DNA of 64,000 nucleotides from Muriicola marianensis (lineage in GTDB: Bacteria; Bacteroidota; Bacteroidia; Flavobacteriales; Flavobacteriaceae): NCBI RefSeq assembly GCF_014638095.1, contig NZ_BMFH01000002.1:558001-622000 (forward strand), read 5' to 3'. The notes under the pieces were generated by a model. It saw only the letters and a list, made by a program, of their open reading frames with translations. It had not been told where the DNA came from and ran no database searches. Positions within the stretch are counted from its first letter, which is position 1. Every line of letters starts with the position of its first letter. The translations under genes and the position numbers were made by a program. Shown one piece after another: positions 17,649-25,257 of this stretch.

Positions 17649-18155
17649 TTAGGATTTTTTGAAGATAAGGCCACCAATCAACCCGATTATAAGACCCTGG
17701 ATCACGCTCGCGATCAGGATAAAGGGATATGAGATCCAGAAATAATCGATCGTACCCTGGTATTGTTGTTGGATTTGTTCTGCTGTCATAACACCTGCTT
17801 CCTCAGCTGCTCTTTTGGTATTCTCGGCTATTTTGGTGATAAAATCAGTGTCCAGGACATTGGCCAGCAGGATCAGATAAACTATATAGATAACCCCGGA
17901 GACGAGGCAGATACCGATTCCCATTTTGATAGCCTGCCCGAGGGAAAGCTTTCCTTCATTGGCCTTTCGGAAATTGATCAGGGCCCAAATCACTATGGCC
18001 ACTGCCAGTACGATCCCGATCACCGTATTGCTGGTGTCCTGAGACGTATGGGCGTCCATGGAGAAGAGCATGAGACCGAATACCACACTAACGGCACCGA
18101 GGATCAGGCCGTAATTGAGTGAGAATTTTCCAATTTTAGGTTGCGTTTGTTCCAT
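17649..18155 (-). CDS. DUF4199 family membrane protein
   Basis: The 168-residue protein has four hydrophobic helices, at about 14-30, 43-61, 77-97 and 145-166, with a charged soluble segment of about 45 residues between the third and fourth. The pattern and length match DUF4199, a Bacteroidota-specific inner-membrane family of unknown function. In flavobacteria it is usually next to a GT2 glycosyltransferase of the type found here directly downstream, which suggests a shared role in envelope sugar transfer. No catalytic motif can be seen. Confidence 0.8.
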   Translation of the reverse strand: MEQTQPKIGKFSLNYGLILGAVSVVFGLMLFSMDAHTSQDTSNTVIGIVLAVAIVIWALINFRKANEGKLSLGQAIKMGIGICLVSGVIYIVYLILLANVLDTDFITKIAENTKRAAEEAGVMTAEQIQQQYQGTIDYFWISYPFILIASVIQGLIIGLIGGLIFKKS

Positions 18156-18258
18156 TTCGTTGATTATTTTTTGGGTTTACTGATTAGTTAGTGGCTTTTA
18201 AGGCCGATTTGTTACACCTCCAAGGTACAATTTTTTAAGAAGGATTTTGTTCTACTTG

Positions 18259-18290
18259 TTGTGCAATGCTAAAAAAAATAATTACATTTG
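18259..18290 (+). promoter_or_regulatory. Promoter of the L31 gene
   Basis: A TTG at 18259-18261 and TACATTTG at 18283-18290 are separated by 21 bases, matching the Bacteroidota consensus. The start codon follows 26 bp downstream, which leaves a leader of about 20 nt. Confidence 0.65.
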
Positions 18291-18316
18291 CAGCCTGAAA
18301 TTGAAGACGTATTGCG

Positions 18317-18568
18317 ATGAGAAAAGGTATACATCCGGAGAATTACAGACTGGTAGCATTTAAGGACATGTCTAATGACGACGTGTTCATCACTAAGTCT
18401 ACAGCAGAGACCAAAGAAACCCTCGAGGTTGATGGGGTAGAATATCCCCTTGTAAAGCTTGAGATTTCCAGATCTTCCCATCCATTTTACACAGGGAAGG
18501 CCAAACTGGTAGATACCGCCGGAAGGATCGATAAATTCAAGAACAAGTACAAGAAGTTCAAGAAGTAA
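18317..18568 (+). CDS. rpmE2: 50S ribosomal protein L31 type B
   Basis: The 83-residue protein is a component of the large ribosomal subunit. It starts [19 protein letters not shown] and has the type B insert and [21 protein letters not shown] segment. There is no cysteine, so it is the zinc-free form; the zinc-binding CxxC of type A L31 is absent. Bacteroidota normally carry the type B form as their main L31. The gene stands alone, between its own consensus promoter and a strong terminator. Confidence 0.97.
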   Translation: MRKGIHPENYRLVAFKDMSNDDVFITKSTAETKETLEVDGVEYPLVKLEISRSSHPFYTGKAKLVDTAGRIDKFKNKYKKFKK

Positions 18569-18618
18569 ATTAAAAAATTGTACTCTTGTCCGCTAAAAGC
18601 AGGAGTTCATCATAAACA

Positions 18619-18654
18619 AACGCCTCCGATCCTGATCGGGGGCGTTATTTTTTT
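18619..18654 (+). terminator. Rho-independent terminator after L31
   Basis: The arms AACGCCTCCGATC and GATCGGGGGCGTT pair along 13 bases with one G-T pair and are followed by ATTTTTTT. This is a GC-rich stem plus a T-run 50 bp after the L31 stop codon. Confidence 0.88.
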
Positions 18655-18677
18655 ACATTTGACTAAAATTCTCAGGC

Positions 18678-19853
18678 ATGAACTACATTTTGTTCGACAG
18701 TGAAGTAAGGACCTCACTCCTGCCTTTTACCTTCACCAGGCCAGTGGGGGAGATCAGAGTCGGGATTCTGACACTCCGCGAGAAATGGGAAAAATACCTC
18801 CAGTTCGAGATCTCCTACCTCACAGAAGAATATTTGCAGATCAAATACCCTCTTAAGTCCGAGTCTGATAACATATATATTGATCCCTCCTTTCTTCCTG
18901 TTCCTGAACTGGTCAAATCGATCCGCGATTTAAAGGCCGGATCGGCACTTTTTATAGATTCAACTCTGGTGGCTTACCGGTCTTCAGAACCCAAAAGCGC
19001 ATCGGATCTCGCAGTGCTGAATAAAGAGCAGTGGAAGGGTGAGGTCATCAGGATAAAACATACATGGGATATCTTTTCCCGAAACGGGGAGGCCCTACAG
19101 CAGGACTTCGACCTGATTACCCAGGATCGGAAAAGTGCTCCCATCCCTGGCTCGAACAGGGTCATCAACCCTGAAAATATCTTTCTGGAAGAGGGGGCTA
19201 AAGTAGAGTTCAGTATCCTGAATGCCACGGAAGGGCCTATCTACCTCGGAAAGGATTCTGAGGTCATGGAGGGGAATATGATCCGGGGAGCTTTTGCATT
19301 ATGTGAGCACGGGGTGGTAAAAATGGGCGCCAAGATCTACGGCCCCACCACCATTGGACCCTACGGTAAGGTCTGTGGTGAGATCAATAACTCTGTTATT
19401 TTCGGATATTCGAGTAAGGGCCACGACGGCTACCTCGGAAATTCTGTCCTCGGGGAATGGTGCAATATTGGAGCCGATTCCAATAACTCCAACCTCAAAA
19501 ACAACTACGCCAAAGTAAGGCTCTGGAATTACGCCACAGAACGATTCGACCAGACCGGGTTGCAATTTTGTGGGCTGATGATGGGGGACCACAGCAAGAC
19601 TGCCATCAACACCATGTTCAATACGGGAACTGTGATCGGGGTGAACTGCAATATTTACACACCCGGATTCCCCAGGAATTTCGTGCCCAGTTTTAGCTGG
19701 GGAGGTGCCACCGGATTCTCCACCTACCACACACAAAAGGCCTTTGAAGCGGCCAAAGTGATGATGGCGAGGAGGGGAAGGACCTTCGACGAGAAAGAAG
19801 CGGCCATCCTGGAACACGTCTTCGAGATCACAAAGAAGTGGAGAAAGTACTAG
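18678..19853 (+). CDS. GlmU-like putative sugar nucleotidyltransferase (NTP_transf_4) with left-handed beta-helix
   Basis: The 391-residue protein has an N-terminal domain that starts MNYILFDSEVRTSLLPFTFTR and contains the family signature FTRPVGEIRVG. It lacks the usual glycine-rich NTP loop (GGxGTR) of GlmU. The C-terminal half has hexapeptide repeats of a left-handed beta-helix (for example GAKIYGPTTIGPYGKVCGEI). This is the NTP_transf_4/GlmU-like family common in Bacteroidota. An activity such as sugar-1-phosphate transfer or acetyl transfer is plausible, but substrates are unknown and the N-terminal site may be degenerate. It is read in the same direction as mtaB with an 84-bp gap. Confidence 0.85.
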   Translation: MNYILFDSEVRTSLLPFTFTRPVGEIRVGILTLREKWEKYLQFEISYLTEEYLQIKYPLKSESDNIYIDPSFLPVPELVKSIRDLKAGSALFIDSTLVAYRSSEPKSASDLAVLNKEQWKGEVIRIKHTWDIFSRNGEALQQDFDLITQDRKSAPIPGSNRVINPENIFLEEGAKVEFSILNATEGPIYLGKDSEVMEGNMIRGAFALCEHGVVKMGAKIYGPTTIGPYGKVCGEINNSVIFGYSSKGHDGYLGNSVLGEWCNIGADSNNSNLKNNYAKVRLWNYATERFDQTGLQFCGLMMGDHSKTAINTMFNTGTVIGVNCNIYTPGFPRNFVPSFSWGGATGFSTYHTQKAFEAAKVMMARRGRTFDEKEAAILEHVFEITKKWRKY

Positions 19854-19937
19854 GTGTACACCAGTTGCTGTCATCCTGATTTTTCATACCGAAACCAAAG
19901 CCGTATCTTTGCCCGCCTTTGATCTGGAATGAGGAGC

Positions 19938-21266
19938 ATGAAAAAGAAAGTCGCTTTTTACACCCTGGGCTGTAAGCTTAATTTCTCGGAAACTTCCACT
20001 ATCGCGAGGAGTTTTACGGGATTGGGCTATGAACAGGTCGATTTTGAGCAGAAGGCAGACATCTATGTCATCAACACCTGCTCCGTCACCGAGAATGCCG
20101 ACAAGCGATTCAAAACGATCGTCAGAAAGGCCCAGAAGCAGAATCCCGACGCTTTTCTCATCGCCGTGGGCTGTTATGCCCAGCTTAAGCCTGAAGAGCT
20201 TGCCGCGGTGGATGGCGTGGACCTGGTACTCGGGGCCACTGAAAAATTCAAGATCACTGACTACCTCTCAGACCTCAGCAAGAACGATATGGGGGTTGTG
20301 CATTCCTGTGAGATACAGGAAGCCGACTTCTATGTGGGAAGTTATTCCCTGGGTGACAGGACCCGTGCGTTTCTAAAAGTACAGGACGGATGCGACTACA
20401 AGTGCACCTACTGTACCATTCCCCTTGCCCGAGGGATCTCCAGAAGTGATACGCTCGACAATGTGCTGAAAAACGCAGCTGAGATCGCAGGCCAGGGTAT
20501 CAGAGAGATCGTCCTGACCGGGGTCAACATTGGGGATTACGGCAAGGGGGAATTTGGAAACAAGAAACACGAACACACTTTCTTTGAACTTGTCCAGGCG
20601 CTGGACAGGGTAGAAGGGGTAGAGCGTTTGCGTATCTCCTCCATTGAGCCCAACCTCCTAAGGGACGAGACCATAGCTTTTGTAGCGCGTTCCAGGACCT
20701 TTGTACCTCATTTCCACATTCCGCTGCAGAGTGGGAGCAATGCTGTTCTAAAGCGAATGAAACGCAGGTATTTGCGGGAATTATACGAAGAGCGGGTGGC
20801 ACACGTAAAAAGGACCATGCCTCATGCGTGTATAGGAGTGGATGTGATCGTAGGCTTTCCCGGGGAGACGGAAGAAGAATTCCTGGAGACATATCACTTC
20901 CTGAATGAACTCGACATTTCATACCTCCACGTTTTTACGTATTCAGAGCGCGCCAATACGGAAGCAGAACGCATGCCCAATCCGGTGCCGATGAAGATCC
21001 GGAACAAGAGAAGCAAAATGCTTAGGGGCCTGTCGGTCAAAAAAAGGAGGGCCTTCTATGAAAGTCAGCTGGGAACATATCGCACCGTCCTCTTTGAAGG
21101 GGAGAACAAAGGCGGATATATTCACGGGTTCACCGAGAACTACGTAAAGGTGAAGGCGCCATGGGATCCGGCTCTTGTCAATACATTGCACAGGATTGAA
21201 CTGACGCGTATTGATGAGGACGGATTGGTCAGATTTGATTTTATTCCCGAAAGTATTACGGCATAA
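19938..21266 (+). CDS. mtaB: tRNA (N6-threonylcarbamoyladenosine37-C2)-methylthiotransferase MtaB
   Basis: This radical SAM enzyme adds the methylthio group to t6A37 of tRNAs that read ANN codons. The N-terminal methylthiotransferase domain has three cluster cysteines, in TLGCKLN, NTCSVTENAD and AVGCYAQ. The radical SAM motif is CDYKCTYCTIP. A TRAM-like domain closes the protein after about residue 375. The ATG at 19938 gives the family N-terminus MKKKVAFYTLGCK; another in-frame ATG is at 19929. A TATCTTTG block at 19904-19911 may be its -7 element. MtaB is distinguished from MiaB by the NTCSVTENAD motif and the length of about 440 residues. Confidence 0.95.
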   Translation: MKKKVAFYTLGCKLNFSETSTIARSFTGLGYEQVDFEQKADIYVINTCSVTENADKRFKTIVRKAQKQNPDAFLIAVGCYAQLKPEELAAVDGVDLVLGATEKFKITDYLSDLSKNDMGVVHSCEIQEADFYVGSYSLGDRTRAFLKVQDGCDYKCTYCTIPLARGISRSDTLDNVLKNAAEIAGQGIREIVLTGVNIGDYGKGEFGNKKHEHTFFELVQALDRVEGVERLRISSIEPNLLRDETIAFVARSRTFVPHFHIPLQSGSNAVLKRMKRRYLRELYEERVAHVKRTMPHACIGVDVIVGFPGETEEEFLETYHFLNELDISYLHVFTYSERANTEAERMPNPVPMKIRNKRSKMLRGLSVKKRRAFYESQLGTYRTVLFEGENKGGYIHGFTENYVKVKAPWDPALVNTLHRIELTRIDEDGLVRFDFIPESITA

Positions 21267-21267
21267 A

Positions 21268-21296
21268 AAAACCTCCGGAAGGAGGTTGAACTTTTT
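21268..21296. terminator. Terminator after mtaB
   Basis: The arms AACCTCC and GGAGGTT pair perfectly around GGAA. A run of A precedes the stem and CTTTTT follows, so it can serve mtaB on the plus strand and the convergent acetyltransferase gene on the minus strand. Confidence 0.82.
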
Positions 21297-21588
21297 AGAT
21301 CCTGATGCCTACGGGCAACATTTCCTTGTACTGCCTGTTCTTTCTTAAAAAACCGGCGATCTGCGGACTTGTGGGAACTACCCTCAGGTTCTTTTCCTGT
21401 ATGTGGTGCAGCACTGACTTTATGAATTCCTCGTGGAATCCTTCCGAAGAGATCTCCTCGGGTATGACCAGCTTGGTCAGGAATACCTTTCGTTCCTGGG
21501 ACGAATATTCGATCTTTGCCAGATGACCGTTTACCCTAGTCTCGAACTGTCGCAAGAAACTATTGTCGTTAATGACTATTTGATTCAT
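21295..21588 (-). CDS. Small GNAT-type N-acetyltransferase (YjdJ/NATD1-like)
   Basis: The 97-residue protein matches the short Gcn5-related family that keeps only the acetyl-CoA-binding core. Recognisable parts are NGHLAKIEYSSQERKVFLTKLVIPEEISSEGFHEEFIKSVLHHIQEKNLRVVPTSPQIAGFLRKN, where the typical Tyr and the Pro-Ser/Pro strand are present. Such proteins often occur alone and their substrate is unknown. The end of the gene lies on the terminator hairpin shared with mtaB. No signal peptide is present, so it is cytosolic. Confidence 0.8.
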   Translation of the reverse strand: MNQIVINDNSFLRQFETRVNGHLAKIEYSSQERKVFLTKLVIPEEISSEGFHEEFIKSVLHHIQEKNLRVVPTSPQIAGFLRKNRQYKEMLPVGIRI

Positions 21589-21762
21589 ATAGTTAGTTTT
21601 ATAGTGGTTTCAGACAAAAAAATTACGATACTATCGTAATCTGGTTGGGCTGCAAAATAAAATTGAAAAGAGGTTACTAAAATCCTCGTTTCCAATTCAG
21701 ACGGACTTCAAAAGTAGTGAAAAAAATGCTAAATTCCTAAGAAATATGATGTTCGGTATGAT

Positions 21763-22425
21763 ATGATGGAGCAAAAGATTCATGTGTATATGATGCCTGG
21801 AATGGCAGCGAATAGCAAGATCTTTAAGAACATCCGATTGCCTGAGGACCGTTTTGTGATCCACCTGTTGGAATGGTTCGTTCCGGAGAAGGGGATGACC
21901 CTGTCTGCATACGCAAGAAAGATGAATGAACAGATCGGGGAAACTGATCCCGTACTGATAGGCGTCTCATTCGGTGGGATGCTGGTGCAGGAGATGGCCA
22001 GGCAGATGCCCGTAAAAAAAGTGATCATCATCTCCAGTGTCAAGAAGAGGTCCGAAATGCCGAAGCGACTCGTATTCGCAAAATATACCCGTCTTCACAA
22101 ACTACTTCCGACAGGTCTGGTAAACAATCTCGATCTGGTGGCGAAATATGCCTTCGGTGAGACCGTTACCCAGCGCATCGATCTCTATAAGGAATACCTG
22201 GATGTCAGGGATAAATACTACCTGGACTGGGCGCTCGACCAGATCGTTAATTGGAGTCAAAGCGAATGTGATCCTGGTGTCGTTCATATCCACGGAGAAA
22301 AAGATGCTGTCTTCCCCAAACAGTATATAAAAGACTGTATATCAGTTAAAAATGGCACCCATACTATGATCATTCACAGATATAAATGGTTCAATGAACG
22401 TTTACCTGCAATTATTTTGGATTGA
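21763..22425 (+). CDS. Alpha/beta hydrolase
   Basis: The 220-residue protein has a nucleophile elbow GVSFGG (Ser about 69). Asp 181 lies in HGEKDAVFP and His 200 in NGTHTMIIH, so a complete Ser-Asp-His triad is visible. The protein is small, with a reduced cap domain. Substrate is unknown: esterase, thioesterase and small-molecule lipase are all possible. Two ATGs (21763, 21766) start it and either may be used. A 174-bp stretch separates it from the divergent acetyltransferase gene and holds no other feature I can support. Next downstream is a lytic transglycosylase with its own promoter. Confidence 0.82.
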   Translation: MMEQKIHVYMMPGMAANSKIFKNIRLPEDRFVIHLLEWFVPEKGMTLSAYARKMNEQIGETDPVLIGVSFGGMLVQEMARQMPVKKVIIISSVKKRSEMPKRLVFAKYTRLHKLLPTGLVNNLDLVAKYAFGETVTQRIDLYKEYLDVRDKYYLDWALDQIVNWSQSECDPGVVHIHGEKDAVFPKQYIKDCISVKNGTHTMIIHRYKWFNERLPAIILD

Positions 22426-22448
22426 GGAAGTTCTTATTTATACCTTTG
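22416..22448 (+). promoter_or_regulatory. Promoter of the lytic transglycosylase gene
   Basis: TTTG at 22416-22419 and TACCTTTG at 22441-22448 are 21 bases apart, matching the Bacteroidota consensus. The -33 element lies in the end of the alpha/beta hydrolase gene. The ATG is 22 bp after the -7 element. Confidence 0.62.
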
Positions 22449-22470
22449 AGTACCTTCAAAAAAGAAAACC

Positions 22471-23430
22471 ATGAAAATTATAAAGTCTATTCTGATGATA
22501 TGTGGCGTGCTCTTTATCGGGAGCACCCTGATATTTGCCGTACAGCAGGGTCATCTTTCCTATGAACCTGAAAAGCAGGTAACTATTGTTGATAATTCCG
22601 ATAAGAGCGTTGCCGAGGAATACCGCATCACGGCCATAGAGATTCCGGCCGACCTGAATTTTGCGGGGGAGAAAGTGCCTCAGGAAGATCCGGAGATCAT
22701 GGAAAGGATTGATCGTGAGTTCCTCGTAAACACCTACTGGCAGTCCAATGCCGTTCTCTTGATGAAAAGGGCGAATAAATATTTTCCGGTCATTGAGCCC
22801 ATACTTGCTAAAAATGGGATCCCGGATGATTTCAAATACCTGGCCGTGGCCGAAAGCGGATTACAGAATGTAGTTTCCCCAGCAGGTGCTGCCGGTTTTT
22901 GGCAGATCATGAAGGGGACGGGAAAAGAGTACGGTCTGGAGGTCAATGGCAATGTCGATGAGCGTTACCACCTCGGCATGGCTACCCAGCTGGCCTGCGA
23001 GTACCTGAAAAAGAACAAGGAAAAATTTGGCAGCTGGACCCTGGCTGCGGCCTCATACAATGCGGGCGCCGGAGCGATCAACCGGTACATGGGCATCCAA
23101 CAGGAGACAGATTATTACAATCTCCTGTTAGGGGAGGAGACCGGCAGGTACGTATTCAGGATCCTGGCGATCAAAGAGATCCTGACACATCCTGAAAAAT
23201 ACGGTTTTGAGCTCGGGAAGGAAGACCTGTATGCCAATGTCCCTACATTTAATGTGAAGATTGACAAACCGGTGGAGGACTTTGCGACCTTTGCCAAAGA
23301 ATACGGGATTAATTACAAGATCCTGAAGCGGCACAACCCCTGGTTAAGGGAACCCCATCTGAATAATGCCTCCGCAAAAGAGTACACCATAGAAATCCCG
23401 GAAAAGGGTTATTATACGGTGTCCCGATAA
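22471..23430 (+). CDS. Lytic murein transglycosylase (MltD-like, SLT domain)
   Basis: The 319-residue protein cuts the peptidoglycan glycan strand. It has a signal/anchor (MKIIKSILMICGVLFIGSTLIFAV) and an SLT domain with LAVAESGLQNVVSPAGAAGFWQIM, where Glu 128 is the catalytic acid. The helices ERYHLGMATQLACEYLKKN and AAASYNAGAGAINRYMG are typical of MltD/Slt enzymes. The C-terminal 60 residues may be a degenerate LysM-type domain. It acts in the periplasm and stands downstream of its own promoter. A convergent TPR gene follows. Confidence 0.9.
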   Translation: MKIIKSILMICGVLFIGSTLIFAVQQGHLSYEPEKQVTIVDNSDKSVAEEYRITAIEIPADLNFAGEKVPQEDPEIMERIDREFLVNTYWQSNAVLLMKRANKYFPVIEPILAKNGIPDDFKYLAVAESGLQNVVSPAGAAGFWQIMKGTGKEYGLEVNGNVDERYHLGMATQLACEYLKKNKEKFGSWTLAAASYNAGAGAINRYMGIQQETDYYNLLLGEETGRYVFRILAIKEILTHPEKYGFELGKEDLYANVPTFNVKIDKPVEDFATFAKEYGINYKILKRHNPWLREPHLNNASAKEYTIEIPEKGYYTVSR

Positions 23431-23439
23431 GGGGAAGCA

Positions 23440-23955
23440 TCAGATCTTTTTCATCTGCTGCTGCATCATTTTGATCTGCTCGCCGAGCATATTGTTCTTG
23501 TCGAGCTTCTTGGCTTCCTGTAAAAGGGTGGTTGCCTCCCTTTTTCTCCTTTTTTGCATGGCGATCCCGGCGAGGCTCAATTTGGCCATAGCCAGGTCAT
23601 AATCCATATTCAGTCCCAGTTTCAGGGCCTTGCGGAAGTATTTTTCTGCCTGGGTGAGGTTCTTTTGTGAATAAATGATACCGAAGAGGTAATTGTAGTA
23701 ACCCTGTTGTTTGGTGGTTAAGGCGGCCTCGGGATTTTTGATCTTCTCCAGCCATCTTTCCGTTCCCTCCATGTCCTGTTTTCTCATTCTCAGGAAAGCG
23801 AGGAGGATAATCTCATTCCTGAAATACAGGAATACGAAAATGAGGGAGAGGAGGATGAGGAAAATTCCATTTCCGATATATCCTTCCACAAATTGATAGA
23901 TGGCGTAAGCTACGATGGCAGCCGTAAGGACCAGCTTGATATTTTTATTGAACAT
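23440..23955 (-). CDS. Membrane-anchored TPR protein (DUF2892-type)
   Basis: The 171-residue protein has two N-terminal hydrophobic helices (about 8-25 and 30-52) and then about three helical TPR-like repeats, for example QGYYNYLFGIIYSQKNLTQAEKYFRKALKLG, ending in a Lys-rich tail with MQKRRKREATTLLQEAKKL. The domain order is that of a flavobacterial family often annotated DUF2892/tetratricopeptide. It should sit in the inner membrane with the repeats in the cytoplasm, as a scaffold. The gene is 4 bp from the end of the DUF6263 gene on the same strand, so the two are probably one operon. Confidence 0.78.
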   Translation of the reverse strand: MFNKNIKLVLTAAIVAYAIYQFVEGYIGNGIFLILLSLIFVFLYFRNEIILLAFLRMRKQDMEGTERWLEKIKNPEAALTTKQQGYYNYLFGIIYSQKNLTQAEKYFRKALKLGLNMDYDLAMAKLSLAGIAMQKRRKREATTLLQEAKKLDKNNMLGEQIKMMQQQMKKI

Positions 23956-23959
23956 ATTT

Positions 23960-24847
23960 CTATTGGATTAATTCATAGGTTATAGAGGAGGTGATCGTCG
24001 TGGGGATCTTCTGTGTCCCCATCTGGGCAAGGGTCGAATACCCTTTCGAAATTCCTTCCACTTTCATCTTGAGGATAAAACCAGATCTGAGGTCGGTGGT
24101 GACACTCGTGTTTTGAGTGCCGTCCAACACCATGGTTGTAGCCGGCTCTTCGATCTTCATAACGATTTCAGCTGTTCCGCTAATCGAGGCCTTCTTACCG
24201 TCCAGTGAATCTAGTTTCCAGAGGGTGTTGGCGTTCAGTTTTCCTGAATAACTGTTTTTCCAGGTGTCTCCCACCTTGATATTTTTGTCTGGATAAATAT
24301 AGGTCATCTGCTTGTAACTGTCAGACAGGGCTTTGGATCCGAATTCATTTTTAAGGGACGATCTGAGCATGTTGACGGCAAAGGCCTCCTGCAGTCCGGA
24401 AGCCCGGATCATTTTAGCCACGATGCTGTCGCCTCCTTTGACCTCCACGATGTCTCCGTTGGTCCTCATGGTCATATGAACAGGTTCATTGAGCAGGCTG
24501 TGGAAAATGCGGGATTGTACGTTGTCTGGTTCCAGATCTTGTGCATTTACCTCAAGGACAACCCCCTGCATGCTCGAGGTCATCTTCATAAAAAGTTCCT
24601 GGAAGGTGATGTCGATGGAATAGGTGTCCTCCGTCTTCCCGGTAACTTTGAATTCCAGGGTGCCGCTGAGGTCGTTGGTCACCTCGTGAGCTGCTCCATC
24701 GATCTCCTGCACTATGTCCTGTCGCGCAACTTGCCGCACGTGGAACACGTCTCCTTTTTTCAGTTTGTACTGCAGTTTTTCCTGCGCATTACTGAAGGGA
24801 GAAAATACCAGAAGACTGACAAAAAATGCTAAGGTTTTGAGGTGCAT
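23960..24847 (-). CDS. Secreted DUF6263 family protein
   Basis: The 295-residue protein has a signal peptide (MHLKTLAFFVSLLVFSPFSNAQ). The body is beta-rich, with LQYKLKKGDVFHVRQVARQDIVQEIDG, DVTFQELFMKM-like strands and a central GDTWKNSYSGKLNANT segment typical of DUF6263. It is probably periplasmic or outer-membrane associated, with unknown function. It is divergent from rpmH across 150 bp and is probably cotranscribed with the TPR gene downstream (4-bp gap). A TACTTTTG block near 24880 on the minus strand may be its -7 element. Confidence 0.75.
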   Translation of the reverse strand: MHLKTLAFFVSLLVFSPFSNAQEKLQYKLKKGDVFHVRQVARQDIVQEIDGAAHEVTNDLSGTLEFKVTGKTEDTYSIDITFQELFMKMTSSMQGVVLEVNAQDLEPDNVQSRIFHSLLNEPVHMTMRTNGDIVEVKGGDSIVAKMIRASGLQEAFAVNMLRSSLKNEFGSKALSDSYKQMTYIYPDKNIKVGDTWKNSYSGKLNANTLWKLDSLDGKKASISGTAEIVMKIEEPATTMVLDGTQNTSVTTDLRSGFILKMKVEGISKGYSTLAQMGTQKIPTTITSSITYELIQ

Positions 24848-24910
24848 GGATGCGCTGTTCTTACTTGCGGCAAAAGTACTAAAAACTATCCTAAATATTT
24901 TTCAAATCGA

Positions 24911-24941
24911 TTTGGCAAAGAAAAAACTCTTCGTATATTTG
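24911..24941 (+). promoter_or_regulatory. Promoter of rpmH
   Basis: TTTG at 24911-24914 and TATATTTG at 24934-24941 are 19 bases apart, a near-perfect Bacteroidota promoter. The rpmH ATG is 56 bp after the -7 element, giving a leader of about 50 nt. Confidence 0.75.
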
Positions 24942-24997
24942 CGCCCAGATTTTGAAAAGGAGCGAGGTATAAATTCTCGCACAAATTAAAGACTAGC

Positions 24998-25156
24998 ATG
25001 AAAAGGACATTTCAACCGTCAAAGCGCAAGCGAAGGAACAAACACGGATTCAGGGAGCGTATGGCCTCGGCCAACGGAAGGAAGGTTCTTGCCAGCAGAA
25101 GAGCGAAGGGAAGAAGGAAATTAAGCGTATCTTCTGAGCCTCGACACAAAAAGTAA
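24998..25156 (+). CDS. rpmH: 50S ribosomal protein L34
   Basis: The 52-residue, very basic protein is read as [20 protein letters not shown], then [20 protein letters not shown] and [12 protein letters not shown]. The first 45 residues match L34 of almost all bacteria. The gene is flanked by its own consensus promoter and a strong hairpin terminator. It is not in the usual dnaA-rnpA context: carB follows and a DUF6263 gene is divergent. Confidence 0.97.
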   Translation: MKRTFQPSKRKRRNKHGFRERMASANGRKVLASRRAKGRRKLSVSSEPRHKK

Positions 25157-25177
25157 ATGATTGATAATTAGCGATAT

Positions 25178-25213
25178 AAAGGTGTTACTTTCTCCAAGTA
25201 GCACCTTTTTTTT
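25178..25213 (+). terminator. Rho-independent terminator after rpmH
   Basis: The arms AAAGGTGTTACTT and AAGTAGCACCTTT pair along 13 bases (one G-T pair) around TCTCC and are followed by a run of T. It lies 21 bp after the rpmH stop codon and 45 bp before carB. Confidence 0.85.
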
Positions 25214-25257
25214 GCGCTGTAATCACAGTTGAATCACGAAATAACAATTAGAACACT

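Noticed and set aside
18269-18481. Open frame of 70 codons opposite L31
   Set aside because: Shadow of the ribosomal protein gene.
24714-24989. Open frame of 91 codons upstream of rpmH
   Set aside because: It runs through the DUF6263 gene start and the rpmH promoter; no motif.
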